The position numbers and the translations under genes were made by a program. Of a DNA stretch of 64,000 bases, positions 55,629-64,000 are shown piece by piece. The notes below the pieces were generated by a model. It did no database searches. It saw only the letters and a program-made list of their open reading frames with translations, and had not been told where the DNA came from. The stretch's first letter is position 1; the number at the start of each line of letters is the position of its first letter. The DNA comes from Catenulispora sp. EB89 (GTDB taxonomy: Bacteria; Actinomycetota; Actinomycetes; Streptomycetales; Catenulisporaceae): positions 62,001 through 126,000 of the forward strand of contig NZ_JBGCCU010000025.1 of NCBI RefSeq assembly GCF_041261445.1, given 5' to 3'.

Positions 55629-56120
55629 ATGACCGAGTTCCTGCCCCCGGCCGAGCACTACGCCCGCCTGCCCAAGAACATCGCCGGCGCCGGCGTCGTC
55701 TTCCACGACACCGCCGGCCGCATCCTCCTCGTCCGTCCGACCTACTGCACCGACACTTGGGAGATCCCCGGCGGCGCGCTGGACCCCGGCGAGCACCCCT
55801 GGGAGACCGCGCGCCGCGAGGTGTTGGAGGAGCTGGGTATTGACCGCGTTCCGGGCCGCCTGCTCGTCGTGGACTGGGTTCCGGCGCTGCCGGACGGTCG
55901 GCCGCCGCTCGCCAACTTCGTCTTCGACGGCGGGCTCGTCTCAGAAGACTGGCTGGCCGCCAATGTCGTGCTCCAGCAATCGGAACTCGCCGAGTGGCGC
56001 CTCGCGGACGCGTCCCAGCAGGAGGCTTTGCTCATGCCATTGTTGGCGCGTCGCCTCCGTGCGTGTGCCGCCGCGCTGGCCGACGGCAGTGCCGGCTACC
56101 TCCACGACGGTCATGCCTGA
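55629..56120 (+). CDS. NUDIX hydrolase
   Basis: This 163-aa pyrophosphohydrolase carries the complete NUDIX box: G-x5-E-x7-REVLEELGI, in the stretch around residues 53-75. It should hydrolyse a nucleoside diphosphate linked to another group; the exact substrate is unknown. It is divergent from padR and overlaps the convergent alpha/beta hydrolase gene by 10 bp. Confidence 0.92.
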   Translation: MTEFLPPAEHYARLPKNIAGAGVVFHDTAGRILLVRPTYCTDTWEIPGGALDPGEHPWETARREVLEELGIDRVPGRLLVVDWVPALPDGRPPLANFVFDGGLVSEDWLAANVVLQQSELAEWRLADASQQEALLMPLLARRLRACAAALADGSAGYLHDGHA

Positions 56121-56830
56121 GCGACGACCCGCGCCGTCTCGTTCCCCGCGCGCAGCACGCGCTCGTCCCGAGCCGGCAGACAGCGGTGCGCCTCCGGGTC
56201 GTACACGGTCATCACCACGCCGGCGTGGTCCGTGTCGAGCTCGCTGAGGGTGGTCGGCCAGCCTCGCTGTCGCAGCGCTGTGTGCAGGCGGCGGGCTTGC
56301 TCGACGTCGACGAGCGAATCGGCGGTGCCGTGAACCACCTGGACGGGAATCGGCGAGGCGAGCGCGTCGTCCTCGGCCAGCCGCTCCAGAGCCGCCCGGC
56401 CGGTCAGCGGATCCGGGCTCGTGTACCTGCCGGCGATGGCGACAACGGTGCGGGGCCTCCAGCCATCCAGCGCCGCGTCATCCAGAGCGACGGCCACTGC
56501 GGTCTTCCCGCCCAGCGACCATCCGGCCAGCGTGATCCGTGTGACGTCCCCGTTGAAGTCGGCCCCGTGCTGCCGAACGAAGAGCGCTGACTCACGCAGG
56601 TGTGTCCGCCCGCCGTCCTCGGCATCGGGTCGCCAGTCCGGCACGAAGCACACGGCGCCCAGCGAAGCGACCGCCCTGGCCAGCGGAGCAAGAACGTCGC
56701 GTTCGTCCGGCCCCCTCCCGTGCCACAACAACACAATGGGACACGACTCCGGCCGACCCTCAGGAACGTAAGCATCCAAACGCTGGCCGCTGTCCCCATA
56801 AGCGAGCCCGTCGAAAACCGAGACGTCCAC
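56111..56830 (-). CDS. Alpha/beta hydrolase (esterase/lipase-like)
   Basis: The 239-aa protein has an oxyanion segment HGRGPDE after strand 3, the nucleophile elbow GWSLGG (Ser) and a probable catalytic His in a DTDHAGVV segment near the end. GTG 56830 follows GGGGAG; a longer start at 56893 is possible but weakly conserved. It resembles BD-FAE-type carboxylesterases. Substrate unknown. Confidence 0.85.
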   Translation of the reverse strand: MDVSVFDGLAYGDSGQRLDAYVPEGRPESCPIVLLWHGRGPDERDVLAPLARAVASLGAVCFVPDWRPDAEDGGRTHLRESALFVRQHGADFNGDVTRITLAGWSLGGKTAVAVALDDAALDGWRPRTVVAIAGRYTSPDPLTGRAALERLAEDDALASPIPVQVVHGTADSLVDVEQARRLHTALRQRGWPTTLSELDTDHAGVVMTVYDPEAHRCLPARDERVLRAGNETARVVAQA

Positions 56831-57293
56831 TCGCTCCCCATCCCCCGACCGCGCGAAGCGGCGTTGCGTGGTGCCCAGCGGACACACGCACATTTTTAGC
56901 CAGCTTTACCCGCTCTCTCAAACCCCATTCAGCTTCCACACCCCCCACTTGCATCGCGCCGATGCCCGACCGTCTGCACGTGCGTCCGCCGCGTGCGCGA
57001 GCCCGGGAACGTTGCTGGTGAAGGCCATGGTGGCCACTCTGCGCATGCCTTACCGCTCCGCTGTGTAGTGCCAAGACTCGGCAAAGTCCCGGTCATCTTC
57101 GGGCCGTCTCCATTGAGACCGGACCGTGACCTCCGGCAGATTGCTCTCCCGACAGGCCTCGCGCGGGCGTTCGAAACGAACACCCCACACACCCCGCGCA
57201 CAGGAGGCGAAGTTCGGCGGAAGGCCTCTCTTGTCCGGCATATCCGGCTCCGGCTCCGGCAGACACGTAGCCAGCCACGCCAAGCCCGGGGCG
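56831..57293. other. Non-coding divergent region upstream of the lytic transglycosylase
   Basis: This 463-bp interval holds promoters for the alpha/beta hydrolase and the transglycosylase. It includes a relatively AT-rich stretch (56890-56940). I looked for the conserved core of the c-di-AMP (ydaO) riboswitch, which often precedes cell-wall lytic genes in actinomycetes, and did not find it. I see no supported small gene. Confidence 0.5.
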
Positions 57294-58073
57294 ATGACCC
57301 ACGCCAAGGGCAAGGTCAAGACCGCGGCCGCGGTGACGAGTGTCCTGGCCGTCAGCGGAGGCGTCGCCACCGCGTTCCACATGCATCAGGACGGGCTTCG
57401 CAACAGCGCGGAGGCCGCGTCCTCGGGGGACGCCAACACCTCCGCCGCGATCGCCGCCGCGAACGCGCTGGCGGTCCGGTCGAGCACCGCCGCGAACCGC
57501 GACCTGGCGCGCCCCAGCCTGACGCAGAGCTCGTCCGCCGCGCCGAGCACGTCCCAGGCGCCGACGTCGGCCGCCACGTCGAGCACGTCGAGCAGCACGC
57601 CGCCGGCGCCCACCTCGACGTCGACGACCAGCACCACGCCGCCGGCGCCGACGACCACCAAGTCGCCGATCCCGCTGCCGACGAAGACCTCGACGAGCAC
57701 GCCGACGCCGCCGAAGACCACGACGACGACGCCGACCTCGTCCAGCTCCTCCGGCTCCGGCACCGACATGGGCTACAACGCCACGCCGGCGCAGGCCAAG
57801 GCGATGGCCGAGCAGATCGTGCCGTCCGGCCAGTTCCTCTGCTTCTCGGACATCATCGAGCGCGAGTCGAGCTGGGACGTCCACGCCACCAACCCGTCCT
57901 CCGGCGCCTACGGCCTGGGCCAGGCACTGCCCGGCTACAAGATGGCCTCGATGGGCTCGGAGTGGCGCAACAGCGCCCTGGTCCAGATCAAGTGGGCGCT
58001 GTCGTACATGACCGGCCGCTACGGCTCGCCGTGCGCCGCGTGGGCCTTCTGGCAGGCCCACAACTGGTACTGA
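57294..58073 (+). CDS. Secreted lytic transglycosylase-like protein
   Basis: This 259-aa protein has a signal peptide (VTSVLAVSGG region), a long Thr/Ser/Pro linker (about residues 70-160) and a C-terminal soluble lytic transglycosylase fold: DIIERESSWDVHATN with the catalytic Glu, and SSGAYGLGQALPGYK. It should cut peptidoglycan in the wall, as in resuscitation or growth. The start ATG 57294 gives a normal signal peptide. Confidence 0.85.
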   Translation: MTHAKGKVKTAAAVTSVLAVSGGVATAFHMHQDGLRNSAEAASSGDANTSAAIAAANALAVRSSTAANRDLARPSLTQSSSAAPSTSQAPTSAATSSTSSSTPPAPTSTSTTSTTPPAPTTTKSPIPLPTKTSTSTPTPPKTTTTTPTSSSSSGSGTDMGYNATPAQAKAMAEQIVPSGQFLCFSDIIERESSWDVHATNPSSGAYGLGQALPGYKMASMGSEWRNSALVQIKWALSYMTGRYGSPCAAWAFWQAHNWY

Positions 58074-58217
58074 CGTACCGACCAGGTGGCCCGGGACCCC
58101 ACATCCGACCGTCGGCGCTTGCAGTCCTGAGCGTCGGCGCCGGACCCGGGCGGCCGCAAGACCGACCCGCGGCCGAACCCCCCACCGGCCCGCCGGGGCG
58201 GAACCAGGAAGGGTGCG

Positions 58218-59111
58218 TCAGCCGTCTGAGGCGGCGGCGAGCAGCGGGACCAGAACGTCGGACACCGGCGTCGGGATCCCGTGCCGCCGCCCCAGACGGC
58301 GAACCACCCCGTTGCGCGCGTCCCACTCCAGTTCCCGGCCCGCGAGCCGGTCGAACAGGATCGAGGACCCGATGTCCGGGTCCATCCGCTCGAAGATGCC
58401 GACCAGCGCCTCGGCCTCGCTCTCCGGCAGCGCCGCGCCCTCGGCCCGGGCCACCGCCAGCGTCTCCTGTGCCAGCGCCAGAACCAGCTCCCTGATGTCG
58501 GGGCGCTGGTAGATCGCCGCGCGGCGGCCGGTGGCCGCCATCACGCCGGCGATCGCGTTCGTGGTCAGCTTGCGCCAGGCCGCGGTGGTGAAGTCCGCGA
58601 CCAGCTCGATCTCGACCGCCGGCGCCCCCTCCAGCAGCCGCGCGAACTCCTCGCCGTCCGGGCCCGCCGGGACCTGGATCACCGAGGAGATGTTGTTGCG
58701 GACCGTGATCTCGCCGGGCCCCGTCGGCTCGGCGCTGATCCAGACGATGGCCGGCAGCACGTGCGCGTCGTTCGCGTACGGCGCGACCCGCTCCACGTGC
58801 TCCACGCCGTTCTGCAGCGCCACGACCGTCGTGGTCGGCTTGCACAGCGCGTCCAGGTATCCGGCGGCGCCGTCGGTCTGGTGCGCCTTCACCGCCAGCA
58901 GCACCCACTCGGCCGGCCCGGCCACCTCCGCCGGGGAGGTCAGGACCGGGGCTTCCAGATCCGTCGCGGTCCCCGAGACGTCGTCGACCACGCGCAGTGC
59001 CCCGGGATCGCGCCGTGCGCACAGCGTGACGGAATGCCGCCCCGTCTGCTGCGCCGCAAGCGCCGCGACCGAACCGATAGCGCCAGGCCCCACCACCGCT
59101 ATGTCCGCCAT
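58218..59111 (-). CDS. 2-Dehydropantoate 2-reductase family protein
   Basis: The 297-aa protein begins with the NADP motif VVGPGAIGS and has the ApbA/PanE features: a conserved Lys in VKAHQT, ALQNGVEH, and KLTTNAIAGVMAA. It may reduce ketopantoate in coenzyme A synthesis or another 2-oxo acid; paralogues of other specificity are common. It is alone between the transglycosylase and peptide transporter genes. Confidence 0.88.
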   Translation of the reverse strand: MADIAVVGPGAIGSVAALAAQQTGRHSVTLCARRDPGALRVVDDVSGTATDLEAPVLTSPAEVAGPAEWVLLAVKAHQTDGAAGYLDALCKPTTTVVALQNGVEHVERVAPYANDAHVLPAIVWISAEPTGPGEITVRNNISSVIQVPAGPDGEEFARLLEGAPAVEIELVADFTTAAWRKLTTNAIAGVMAATGRRAAIYQRPDIRELVLALAQETLAVARAEGAALPESEAEALVGIFERMDPDIGSSILFDRLAGRELEWDARNGVVRRLGRRHGIPTPVSDVLVPLLAAASDG

Positions 59112-59207
59112 GGGTCAAGAGCGTATTGGTTCGGTGGCACCCCGTGCGAGGCGACAACAGGTTGTGATCGCAGGTTACTGCCGAGTTCACAGGGTTGCGG
59201 CGGGCCG

Positions 59208-60707
59208 CTACCGCACGTCCCCCATCAGCCGGTTGATGACCGGCGCGGCCGCGAACACCAGCACCCCGATGACCGCCGCCACGAGCCCCAGCGACAGGAA
59301 GTAGCTGAAGTCGCTCATCGTGGTGCTGAGCTTGGTGACGTACACGTTCAGCGCGTTGCCGGTGGCCGTGGCCAGGAACCACAGCCCCAGCATCTGCCCG
59401 GCGAACCTCGGCGGCGCCAGCTGCGTGGTCACCGACAGGCCGACCGGCGACAGGCACAGTTCCCCGATCGTCTGCAGCAGGTAGGCGACCGCCAGGAAGG
59501 CGATCGACACCCGGTGCGTCGGCGTGGCGTCCTTGCCCGCGATGCTCATCACGAAGAACGAGCAGCCGATCACCACCAGCGCGATCGCGAACTTCACCGA
59601 GGTGCGCGGGGCCCGGTCGCCGAGCCGCTGCCACATCCAGGCGAAGATCGGCGCGAACACCATGATGTAGAAGGGGTTCGCGGACTGGAGCCAGACCGAG
59701 GGCATCTCCCAGCCGAAGATGTGCAGGTCCGTCTTGTCGGCGGCGAACAGGTTCAGCTGGCTGCCGGACTGGTCGTAGATCATCCAGAACACCGTCGCGC
59801 CGATGAAGAAGGCGACGAACGCCAGCAGCTTCGGCCGCTCCCCGGCCGACAGCCCGCCGCGGCTGAACATGTACCCGAAGTACACGAACGGCGTGGCGAT
59901 GATCGGTGCGGCCAGCCCGTCGGCGAAGGCCGAGACCGACCACTCGGTGATCGCCATCCAGCCCAGCACGATCGCCAGCACGATGGCCACGATCACCGCG
60001 CCGGCCTTCAGCGACCGCCGCAGCTCCGGCGGTGTGATCGGCTTCGGCGGCCGCAGCCCCACGGTGCCCAGGTGCTTGCCCTCCACGATGTACCAGACCA
60101 CCGCGAACGTCATGCCGATCGCCGCGCACCCGAAGCCCAGGTGGTAGTTGATGTGCTGGCCGATCCAGCCGGCGGTCAGCGGCGCCAGGAAGGCGCCCAT
60201 GTTGATCGCCATGTAGAACACCGTGAAGCCGGCGTCCCGCCGCTTGTCGTGCTCGTGGTAGAGCCCGCCGACCTGCGCGGAGATGTTCGGCTTGAGCAGA
60301 CCGGTGCCGAGCACGATGAGCCCCAGCCCGAGGAACGCCGTCGCCGAGGTCGGGACGGCCATCACATAGTGGCCCAGCGCGATGATGATGCCGCCCCACA
60401 GCACCGAGCGTCTGGCGCCCCAGATCCGGTCGGCGATCCAGCCGCCGGGCACCGCCATCAGGTAGACGAGGCTGTTGTAGATGCCGTAGAAGCTGTTCCC
60501 GGCCTCCTGGGAGAGCCCCAGGCCGTGGTGGGCCGCGGTGTCCGTGAGGAACAGCACCAGCAGCCCGCGCATGCCGTAGAAGCTGTACCGCTCCCAGAAC
60601 TCGGTGGCGAACAGTGTCTGCAGACCCTTGGGGTGACCGAAGAACGCTCGGTCCTCATCCTGCGGCGGCAGGCCCTGGGCGGGGGACGGAACGTTGTGGG
60701 TCGTCAT
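59208..60707 (-). CDS. POT-family peptide/nitrate transporter
   Basis: This 499-aa membrane protein has 12-14 helices and the PTR2 signatures: an EFWERYSFYGMRGLL segment with ExxER in helix 1, FYMAINMGAFLAP in helix 5, and GELCLSPVGLS further on. It imports di- and tripeptides with protons. A start at 60740 would add 11 residues. It is divergent from the two-component regulator at 60801. Confidence 0.93.
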   Translation of the reverse strand: MTTHNVPSPAQGLPPQDEDRAFFGHPKGLQTLFATEFWERYSFYGMRGLLVLFLTDTAAHHGLGLSQEAGNSFYGIYNSLVYLMAVPGGWIADRIWGARRSVLWGGIIIALGHYVMAVPTSATAFLGLGLIVLGTGLLKPNISAQVGGLYHEHDKRRDAGFTVFYMAINMGAFLAPLTAGWIGQHINYHLGFGCAAIGMTFAVVWYIVEGKHLGTVGLRPPKPITPPELRRSLKAGAVIVAIVLAIVLGWMAITEWSVSAFADGLAAPIIATPFVYFGYMFSRGGLSAGERPKLLAFVAFFIGATVFWMIYDQSGSQLNLFAADKTDLHIFGWEMPSVWLQSANPFYIMVFAPIFAWMWQRLGDRAPRTSVKFAIALVVIGCSFFVMSIAGKDATPTHRVSIAFLAVAYLLQTIGELCLSPVGLSVTTQLAPPRFAGQMLGLWFLATATGNALNVYVTKLSTTMSDFSYFLSLGLVAAVIGVLVFAAAPVINRLMGDVR

Positions 60708-60800
60708 GCGTTCGGTGCTTCCCGGACCAGATCCCAGCATTACAGACAATGCTCCGGATGGGGGAGCGACAGCAGGTCCACCCCGATTACCATCACACTC

Positions 60801-61469
60801 ATGACCCGAGTACTGCTCGCCGAGGACGACGCCGCCATTTCCGAACCGCTGGCGCGGGCGCTTCGACGTGAGGGCTACGAGGTCACCGTCCGCGCCGACG
60901 GTCCCGGGGCCCTGCTGGCCGGGCAGAGCGGCGTCGACCTGGTGGTTCTCGACCTCGGCCTGCCCGGCATGGACGGCCTGGAGGTCTGCCGCCGGCTGCG
61001 CGCCGACGGCCACACCTTCCCGGTGCTGGTGCTGACAGCCCGCGCCGACGAGGTTGACACCGTGGTCGGTCTGGACGCCGGCGCCGACGACTACGTCACC
61101 AAGCCGTTCCGGCTGGCCGAACTGCTGGCCCGGGTCCGCGCGCTGCTCCGGCGCGGCACCCCGGACCTGGGCAACGGCGTGCACGGGGTGCGGATAGACA
61201 TCGAGTCCCACCGCGCCTACCTGGGCGACCAGGAGCTGAACCTGACCGCCAAGGAGTTCGACCTGCTGCGGGTGCTGGTCCGGGAGGTCGGCCGGGTGGT
61301 CACCCGCGACCAGCTGATGCGCGAGGTCTGGGACACCACCTGGTGGTCCTCCACCAAGACCCTGGACATGCACATCTCCTGGCTGCGCAAGAAGCTCGGC
61401 GACGAGGCCTCGCGCCCCCGGTTCATCACCACGGTGCGGGGCGTCGGCTTCCGCTTCGAGCGCGGTTAG
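60801..61469 (+). CDS. OmpR-family response regulator
   Basis: This 222-aa regulator has a receiver with EDD, phospho-acceptor Asp in VVLDLGLPG, and DDYVTKPF, and a winged-helix effector ending in FITTVRGVGFRFE. Its kinase is encoded next, 18 bp downstream. It is divergent from the peptide transporter gene, which could be one target. Confidence 0.95.
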   Translation: MTRVLLAEDDAAISEPLARALRREGYEVTVRADGPGALLAGQSGVDLVVLDLGLPGMDGLEVCRRLRADGHTFPVLVLTARADEVDTVVGLDAGADDYVTKPFRLAELLARVRALLRRGTPDLGNGVHGVRIDIESHRAYLGDQELNLTAKEFDLLRVLVREVGRVVTRDQLMREVWDTTWWSSTKTLDMHISWLRKKLGDEASRPRFITTVRGVGFRFERG

Positions 61470-61487
61470 CGCGCGGGCCCGCCTGCT

Positions 61488-62798
61488 GTGCGCCGCCGCC
61501 TGGTCTCCTCCACGTTCCTCGTGGTGATGATGGTCGTCATCCTGCTCGGCGTGCCGCTGGCCGTGCTGGAGGTGCGCTCGGTCGACACCAGCACCAAGAC
61601 CGTGCTGGCCACCGAGGCCCGCATGCTCGCCCGGACGGTGTCGATGCAGGTCAGCAAGGCCAGCCTGGACGGCACCAACTCCGGGCCGCTGGGCAACTAC
61701 GTCTCGAACATGCAGCAGATGGTCGCCGCCGACCACACCGCCACCATCAACGTCGACGGGCAGAGCCCGATGCAGGTCAACGCCTCCGCGATCGCCCCGG
61801 GCGCGCCGACCTTCACCGCCACCTTCAACGAGGACAACGTGCTGCGCAACGTCGGCGTGCACGTCACCGTGCAGGCCCCGCGCGAGCCGGCCGACCAGCA
61901 GATCCGCAGCTCGATGTACCTGATCGGCGGCGTGGCGCTGGCCGTGCTGGTGGCCGCCACGGGCCTGGCCTACCTGCAGGCCCGCCGCCTGACCAAGCCG
62001 CTGGAGGAGCTGGCGGCCACCGCCGAGCGGCTGGGCTCCGGCGACCCGCGGCCCCGGCACCGCCGGTACGGCATCAGCGAGCTGGACCGGGTCGCCGAGG
62101 TCATCGACAGCTCGGCGGACCGGATCTCCACGATGCTGGGCTCGGAGCGCCGGCTGGCCGCCGAGGCCTCGCACGAGCTGCGCACCCCGCTGGCCGCGCT
62201 GTCCATGCGGCTGGAGGAGATCATCACGCTGGCCGACGACCCGCAGACCGTGCGCGACGAGGCCGAGGTGGCGCTGTCCCAGGTGGAGCGGCTGACCGAC
62301 GTGGTGCAGCGGCTGCTGACCACGGTGCGCACGCACCGCCGCTCGGACCTGGCGGTGCCGATCGAGGTGGACACCGTGATCCGCCAGCAGGTCCACGAGT
62401 GGCGCCCGGCCTACCAGTCGATGCGCCGCGGGATCGTGGTCTCCGGCGAGCGGCGGCTGATGGCCATGGCCACGCCCGGGGCGTTCTCCCAGATCCTGTC
62501 CACGCTGTTGGAGAACTCACTGATCCACGGCGCGGGCACGGTCACCGTGCACACCCGCGCGGTCGGCGGCTCGGTGGTGATCGAGGTCGGCGACGAGGGC
62601 GACGGCATAGCCCCGGACCTGGAGGCGAAGCTGTTCGAGCGCGGCGCCTCCTCCCGCGGGTCCACCGGGCTGGGCCTGGCGGTGGCGCGGGAGCTGGCCG
62701 AGGCCGACGGCGGCCGGCTGAACCTGGTGCTTCAGCGGCCGGCGGTGTTCGCCGTGTTCCTCACGGAGCACTCGCCGCTGTCGGTGATTGCGCGCTGA
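61488..62798 (+). CDS. Sensor histidine kinase
   Basis: The 436-aa kinase has a first membrane helix (about residues 8-28), an extracellular region, a second helix (about 142-162), a HAMP segment, HisKA (ASHELRTPLAALS) and an HATPase with GDEGDGIAPD and a GSTGLGLAVAREL box. It pairs with the regulator upstream. Its 3' end overlaps the convergent GtrA gene by 38 bp. Confidence 0.93.
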   Translation: MRRRLVSSTFLVVMMVVILLGVPLAVLEVRSVDTSTKTVLATEARMLARTVSMQVSKASLDGTNSGPLGNYVSNMQQMVAADHTATINVDGQSPMQVNASAIAPGAPTFTATFNEDNVLRNVGVHVTVQAPREPADQQIRSSMYLIGGVALAVLVAATGLAYLQARRLTKPLEELAATAERLGSGDPRPRHRRYGISELDRVAEVIDSSADRISTMLGSERRLAAEASHELRTPLAALSMRLEEIITLADDPQTVRDEAEVALSQVERLTDVVQRLLTTVRTHRRSDLAVPIEVDTVIRQQVHEWRPAYQSMRRGIVVSGERRLMAMATPGAFSQILSTLLENSLIHGAGTVTVHTRAVGGSVVIEVGDEGDGIAPDLEAKLFERGASSRGSTGLGLAVARELAEADGGRLNLVLQRPAVFAVFLTEHSPLSVIAR

Positions 62799-63306
62799 AG
62801 CCGTCGTCGGGGTCGGCGCCCTGGTTGGGGAGGGCGTCGTCGCCGTCGCCCGGCGCGGAGCCCGCAGGAGTCCCGGCGGCTTCGGGGAAGACGAACAGAT
62901 GCGAGGTCGTGAACCGGAACGCTCCGGCGATCGGCAGGCCCAGCACGAACTTCGCGACGTTGGCCGCGGCGATGCTGTGGAAGCCCAGTACCCGGTCCCC
63001 GACGAACACGAAGCTGTTCTCGATGATCAGGCCTATCAGGCTGATCAGCGCGAACATCGCCATCTCGCGGCGGCGGGCGTCGGCCGGCCGGTCGCGGAAG
63101 ACCCAGTAGCGGTTGCCGATGTAGGCGGTGACGGTGGCCGCACAGGTGCCGCCGACGGAGGCGACGGTGTGGCTCAGACCGGTGTACTTCCACAACAGGT
63201 TCGAACAGCCGATGTCGGAGGCCACTCCGATCGCGCCGACCACGCCGAACTTGAGCATCTCGGCGTACAGCTTGCGGACTGTCGAAACGACCTTGGCAAC
63301 GAGCAC
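62761..63306 (-). CDS. GtrA-family membrane protein
   Basis: This 181-aa protein has four hydrophobic helices with the GtrA pattern: FGVVGAIGVASD, YIGNRYWVFRDR and KFVLGLPIAGAFRF. GtrA proteins flip or carry polyprenyl-linked sugars for cell-surface glycans. GTG 63306 has no ribosome site; GATAAT (63313-63318) ends six bases before it, which suits leaderless translation. The C-terminus is acidic and Gly/Pro-rich. It overlaps the histidine kinase end. Confidence 0.8.
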   Translation of the reverse strand: MLVAKVVSTVRKLYAEMLKFGVVGAIGVASDIGCSNLLWKYTGLSHTVASVGGTCAATVTAYIGNRYWVFRDRPADARRREMAMFALISLIGLIIENSFVFVGDRVLGFHSIAAANVAKFVLGLPIAGAFRFTTSHLFVFPEAAGTPAGSAPGDGDDALPNQGADPDDGFSAQSPTAASAP

Positions 63307-63312
63307 AGGAGG

Positions 63313-63318
63313 ATTATC
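63313..63318 (-). promoter_or_regulatory. Minus-10 element for a leaderless GtrA gene
   Basis: GATAAT (minus strand) lies six bases before GTG 63306, with an extended TA in front of it (TAGATAAT). A complement-strand AGGAGG at the same place is on the wrong strand to be a ribosome site for this gene. Confidence 0.5.
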
Positions 63319-63340
63319 TACGCGAGAGACCGGAGCGTAC

Positions 63341-63934
63341 TCAGCGGCCTGCGGTCTCCGGGATGGGGCGCTGGTGGACGTGCGCCTGCTGGACGTGCGC
63401 CTGCGGGGCGAGCGCCGGGTAGCCGTTCTGCGCCGGCTGGCCGACCGGGTACAGCGGCGCGCTGGCCGCGGCCGGGACGACCTCGGGCTCCGCGCCCTCG
63501 GGGAAGACGAAGGTCCGGTAGCAGTACAGGCGGAACAGCATTCCGACCGGCATACCGAAGACGTACTTGGCGACATTGACCGCCAGCGTGCTGTCCTCGC
63601 CCAGGCCGTACTTGGCGATGAAGACGAACATCACCTCGATGACCGCGGCGACGCCGTTGATCAGGAAGAAGAAAAGCATCTCCCGGTGGCGGTCGATCTT
63701 GTCGCGGTCCTTGTACGTCCAGTAGCGGTTGCCGACGTACGCAACGCAGGTGGCCACCACGGTGGAGACGATGGTGGCGACGATCTGCTTGTCCTTGACG
63801 GCGAGCAGCATCCCGTTCAGCACGGCGATGTTGACCAAGAGGGCTGCCGCGCCCACGACGCCGAACTTCGACAGCTCGTGGACGAGGTGTTCGAAGCGGT
63901 TGTACAGAGAACGCACGACCGTCACGCCTGCCAC
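63341..63934 (-). CDS. GtrA-family membrane protein (paralogue)
   Basis: The 197-aa paralogue shows the same helices: FGVVGAAALLVNIAVLN, AYVGNRYWTYKDR, KYVFGMPVGMLFR. A Pro/Gln/His-rich tail (HVQQAHVHQR) ends it. It is upstream of the other GtrA gene, 34 bp apart. GTG 63934 follows GGAAG. The two probably serve in envelope glycan export; no glycosyltransferase lies inside the window. Confidence 0.88.
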   Translation of the reverse strand: MAGVTVVRSLYNRFEHLVHELSKFGVVGAAALLVNIAVLNGMLLAVKDKQIVATIVSTVVATCVAYVGNRYWTYKDRDKIDRHREMLFFFLINGVAAVIEVMFVFIAKYGLGEDSTLAVNVAKYVFGMPVGMLFRLYCYRTFVFPEGAEPEVVPAAASAPLYPVGQPAQNGYPALAPQAHVQQAHVHQRPIPETAGR

Positions 63935-64000
63935 CTGTCTTCCATCGGTTTTCTCCTAGCGACCCGAGGGTACCGTCCCTATCTGGGCCGCTTCGACAGC

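Noticed and set aside
57070-57293. c-di-AMP (ydaO) riboswitch before the lytic transglycosylase
   Set aside because: The conserved GGGGGACCCA-type core and the GUAGGCG end are absent. The similarity is limited to general GC-rich stems.

Overview
The window is very GC-rich, with strong third-position G/C bias, frequent GTG starts, and SigE-family sigma, AfsQ-type, GtrA, rhomboid and class III cyclase genes. This points to a high-GC actinomycete of the Streptomyces/Catenulispora kind. From memory only, the gene order (nucleoside ABC transporter, cdd, deoA, add, afsQ1/Q2-sigQ, MFS, deoC, sugar phosphomutase, PNP, lpdA, accA2, maf, pccB/E, birA, cya, GGDEF) resembles the SCO4884-SCO4931 part of the Streptomyces coelicolor core. 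That synteny needs an alignment to confirm.

Region 1 (1-8.7 kb) takes up and salvages nucleosides: the tail of a BMP-type binding lipoprotein, a double-NBD ATPase, two permeases, cytidine deaminase, thymidine phosphorylase and adenosine deaminase. A TnpB gene broken by one in-frame amber codon lies between deoA and add. Region 2 (8.9-15.2 kb) holds a secreted protein, a lipoprotein, the afsQ2-afsQ1 two-component system with divergent sigQ, and two envelope or secreted proteins. A candidate AfsQ1 box lies in the afsQ1/sigQ intergenic space. Region 3 (15.2-23.8 kb) completes deoxynucleoside catabolism: PNP releases (deoxy)ribose-1-phosphate, a phosphohexomutase-family enzyme can isomerise it, DeoC splits deoxyribose-5-phosphate into glyceraldehyde-3-phosphate and acetaldehyde, and an active aldehyde dehydrogenase (translationally overlapped with a truncated, catalytically dead ALDH paralogue) can oxidise acetaldehyde. 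An MFS exporter follows.

Region 4 (23.8-29.4 kb) has an LpdA-type flavoprotein, a DUF6215 protein, a TetR-controlled SDR/SnoaL-like pair with two operator-like repeats, and a secreted Gly/Trp-rich protein. Region 5 (29.5-45.8 kb) is organised around acyl-CoA carboxylation and signalling: the biotinylated carboxylase subunit, a rhomboid protease, a secreted anchored protein, isochorismatase-like hydrolase, P450, GAF-GGDEF diguanylate cyclase, a small antitoxin-like ORF, HMG-CoA lyase, adenylate cyclase, PH-domain membrane protein, biotin ligase, an intact TnpB whose stop codon overlaps the birA start, then pccB-pccE and a lipoprotein.

Region 6 (45.8-64 kb) contains maf, a membrane protein, a coupled NodB-like lipoprotein and beta-propeller pair, fdhD, a heterodimeric ABC exporter with one degenerate ATP site, a PadR-controlled membrane protein, a NUDIX hydrolase, an alpha/beta hydrolase, a secreted lytic transglycosylase, a ketopantoate-reductase-like enzyme, a POT-family peptide transporter, an OmpR-type two-component system and two GtrA proteins. 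I saw no CRISPR array, tRNA, rRNA, prophage or large biosynthetic cluster. Most of the window looks like ordinary chromosomal core; the two TnpB loci are the clear accessory insertions.
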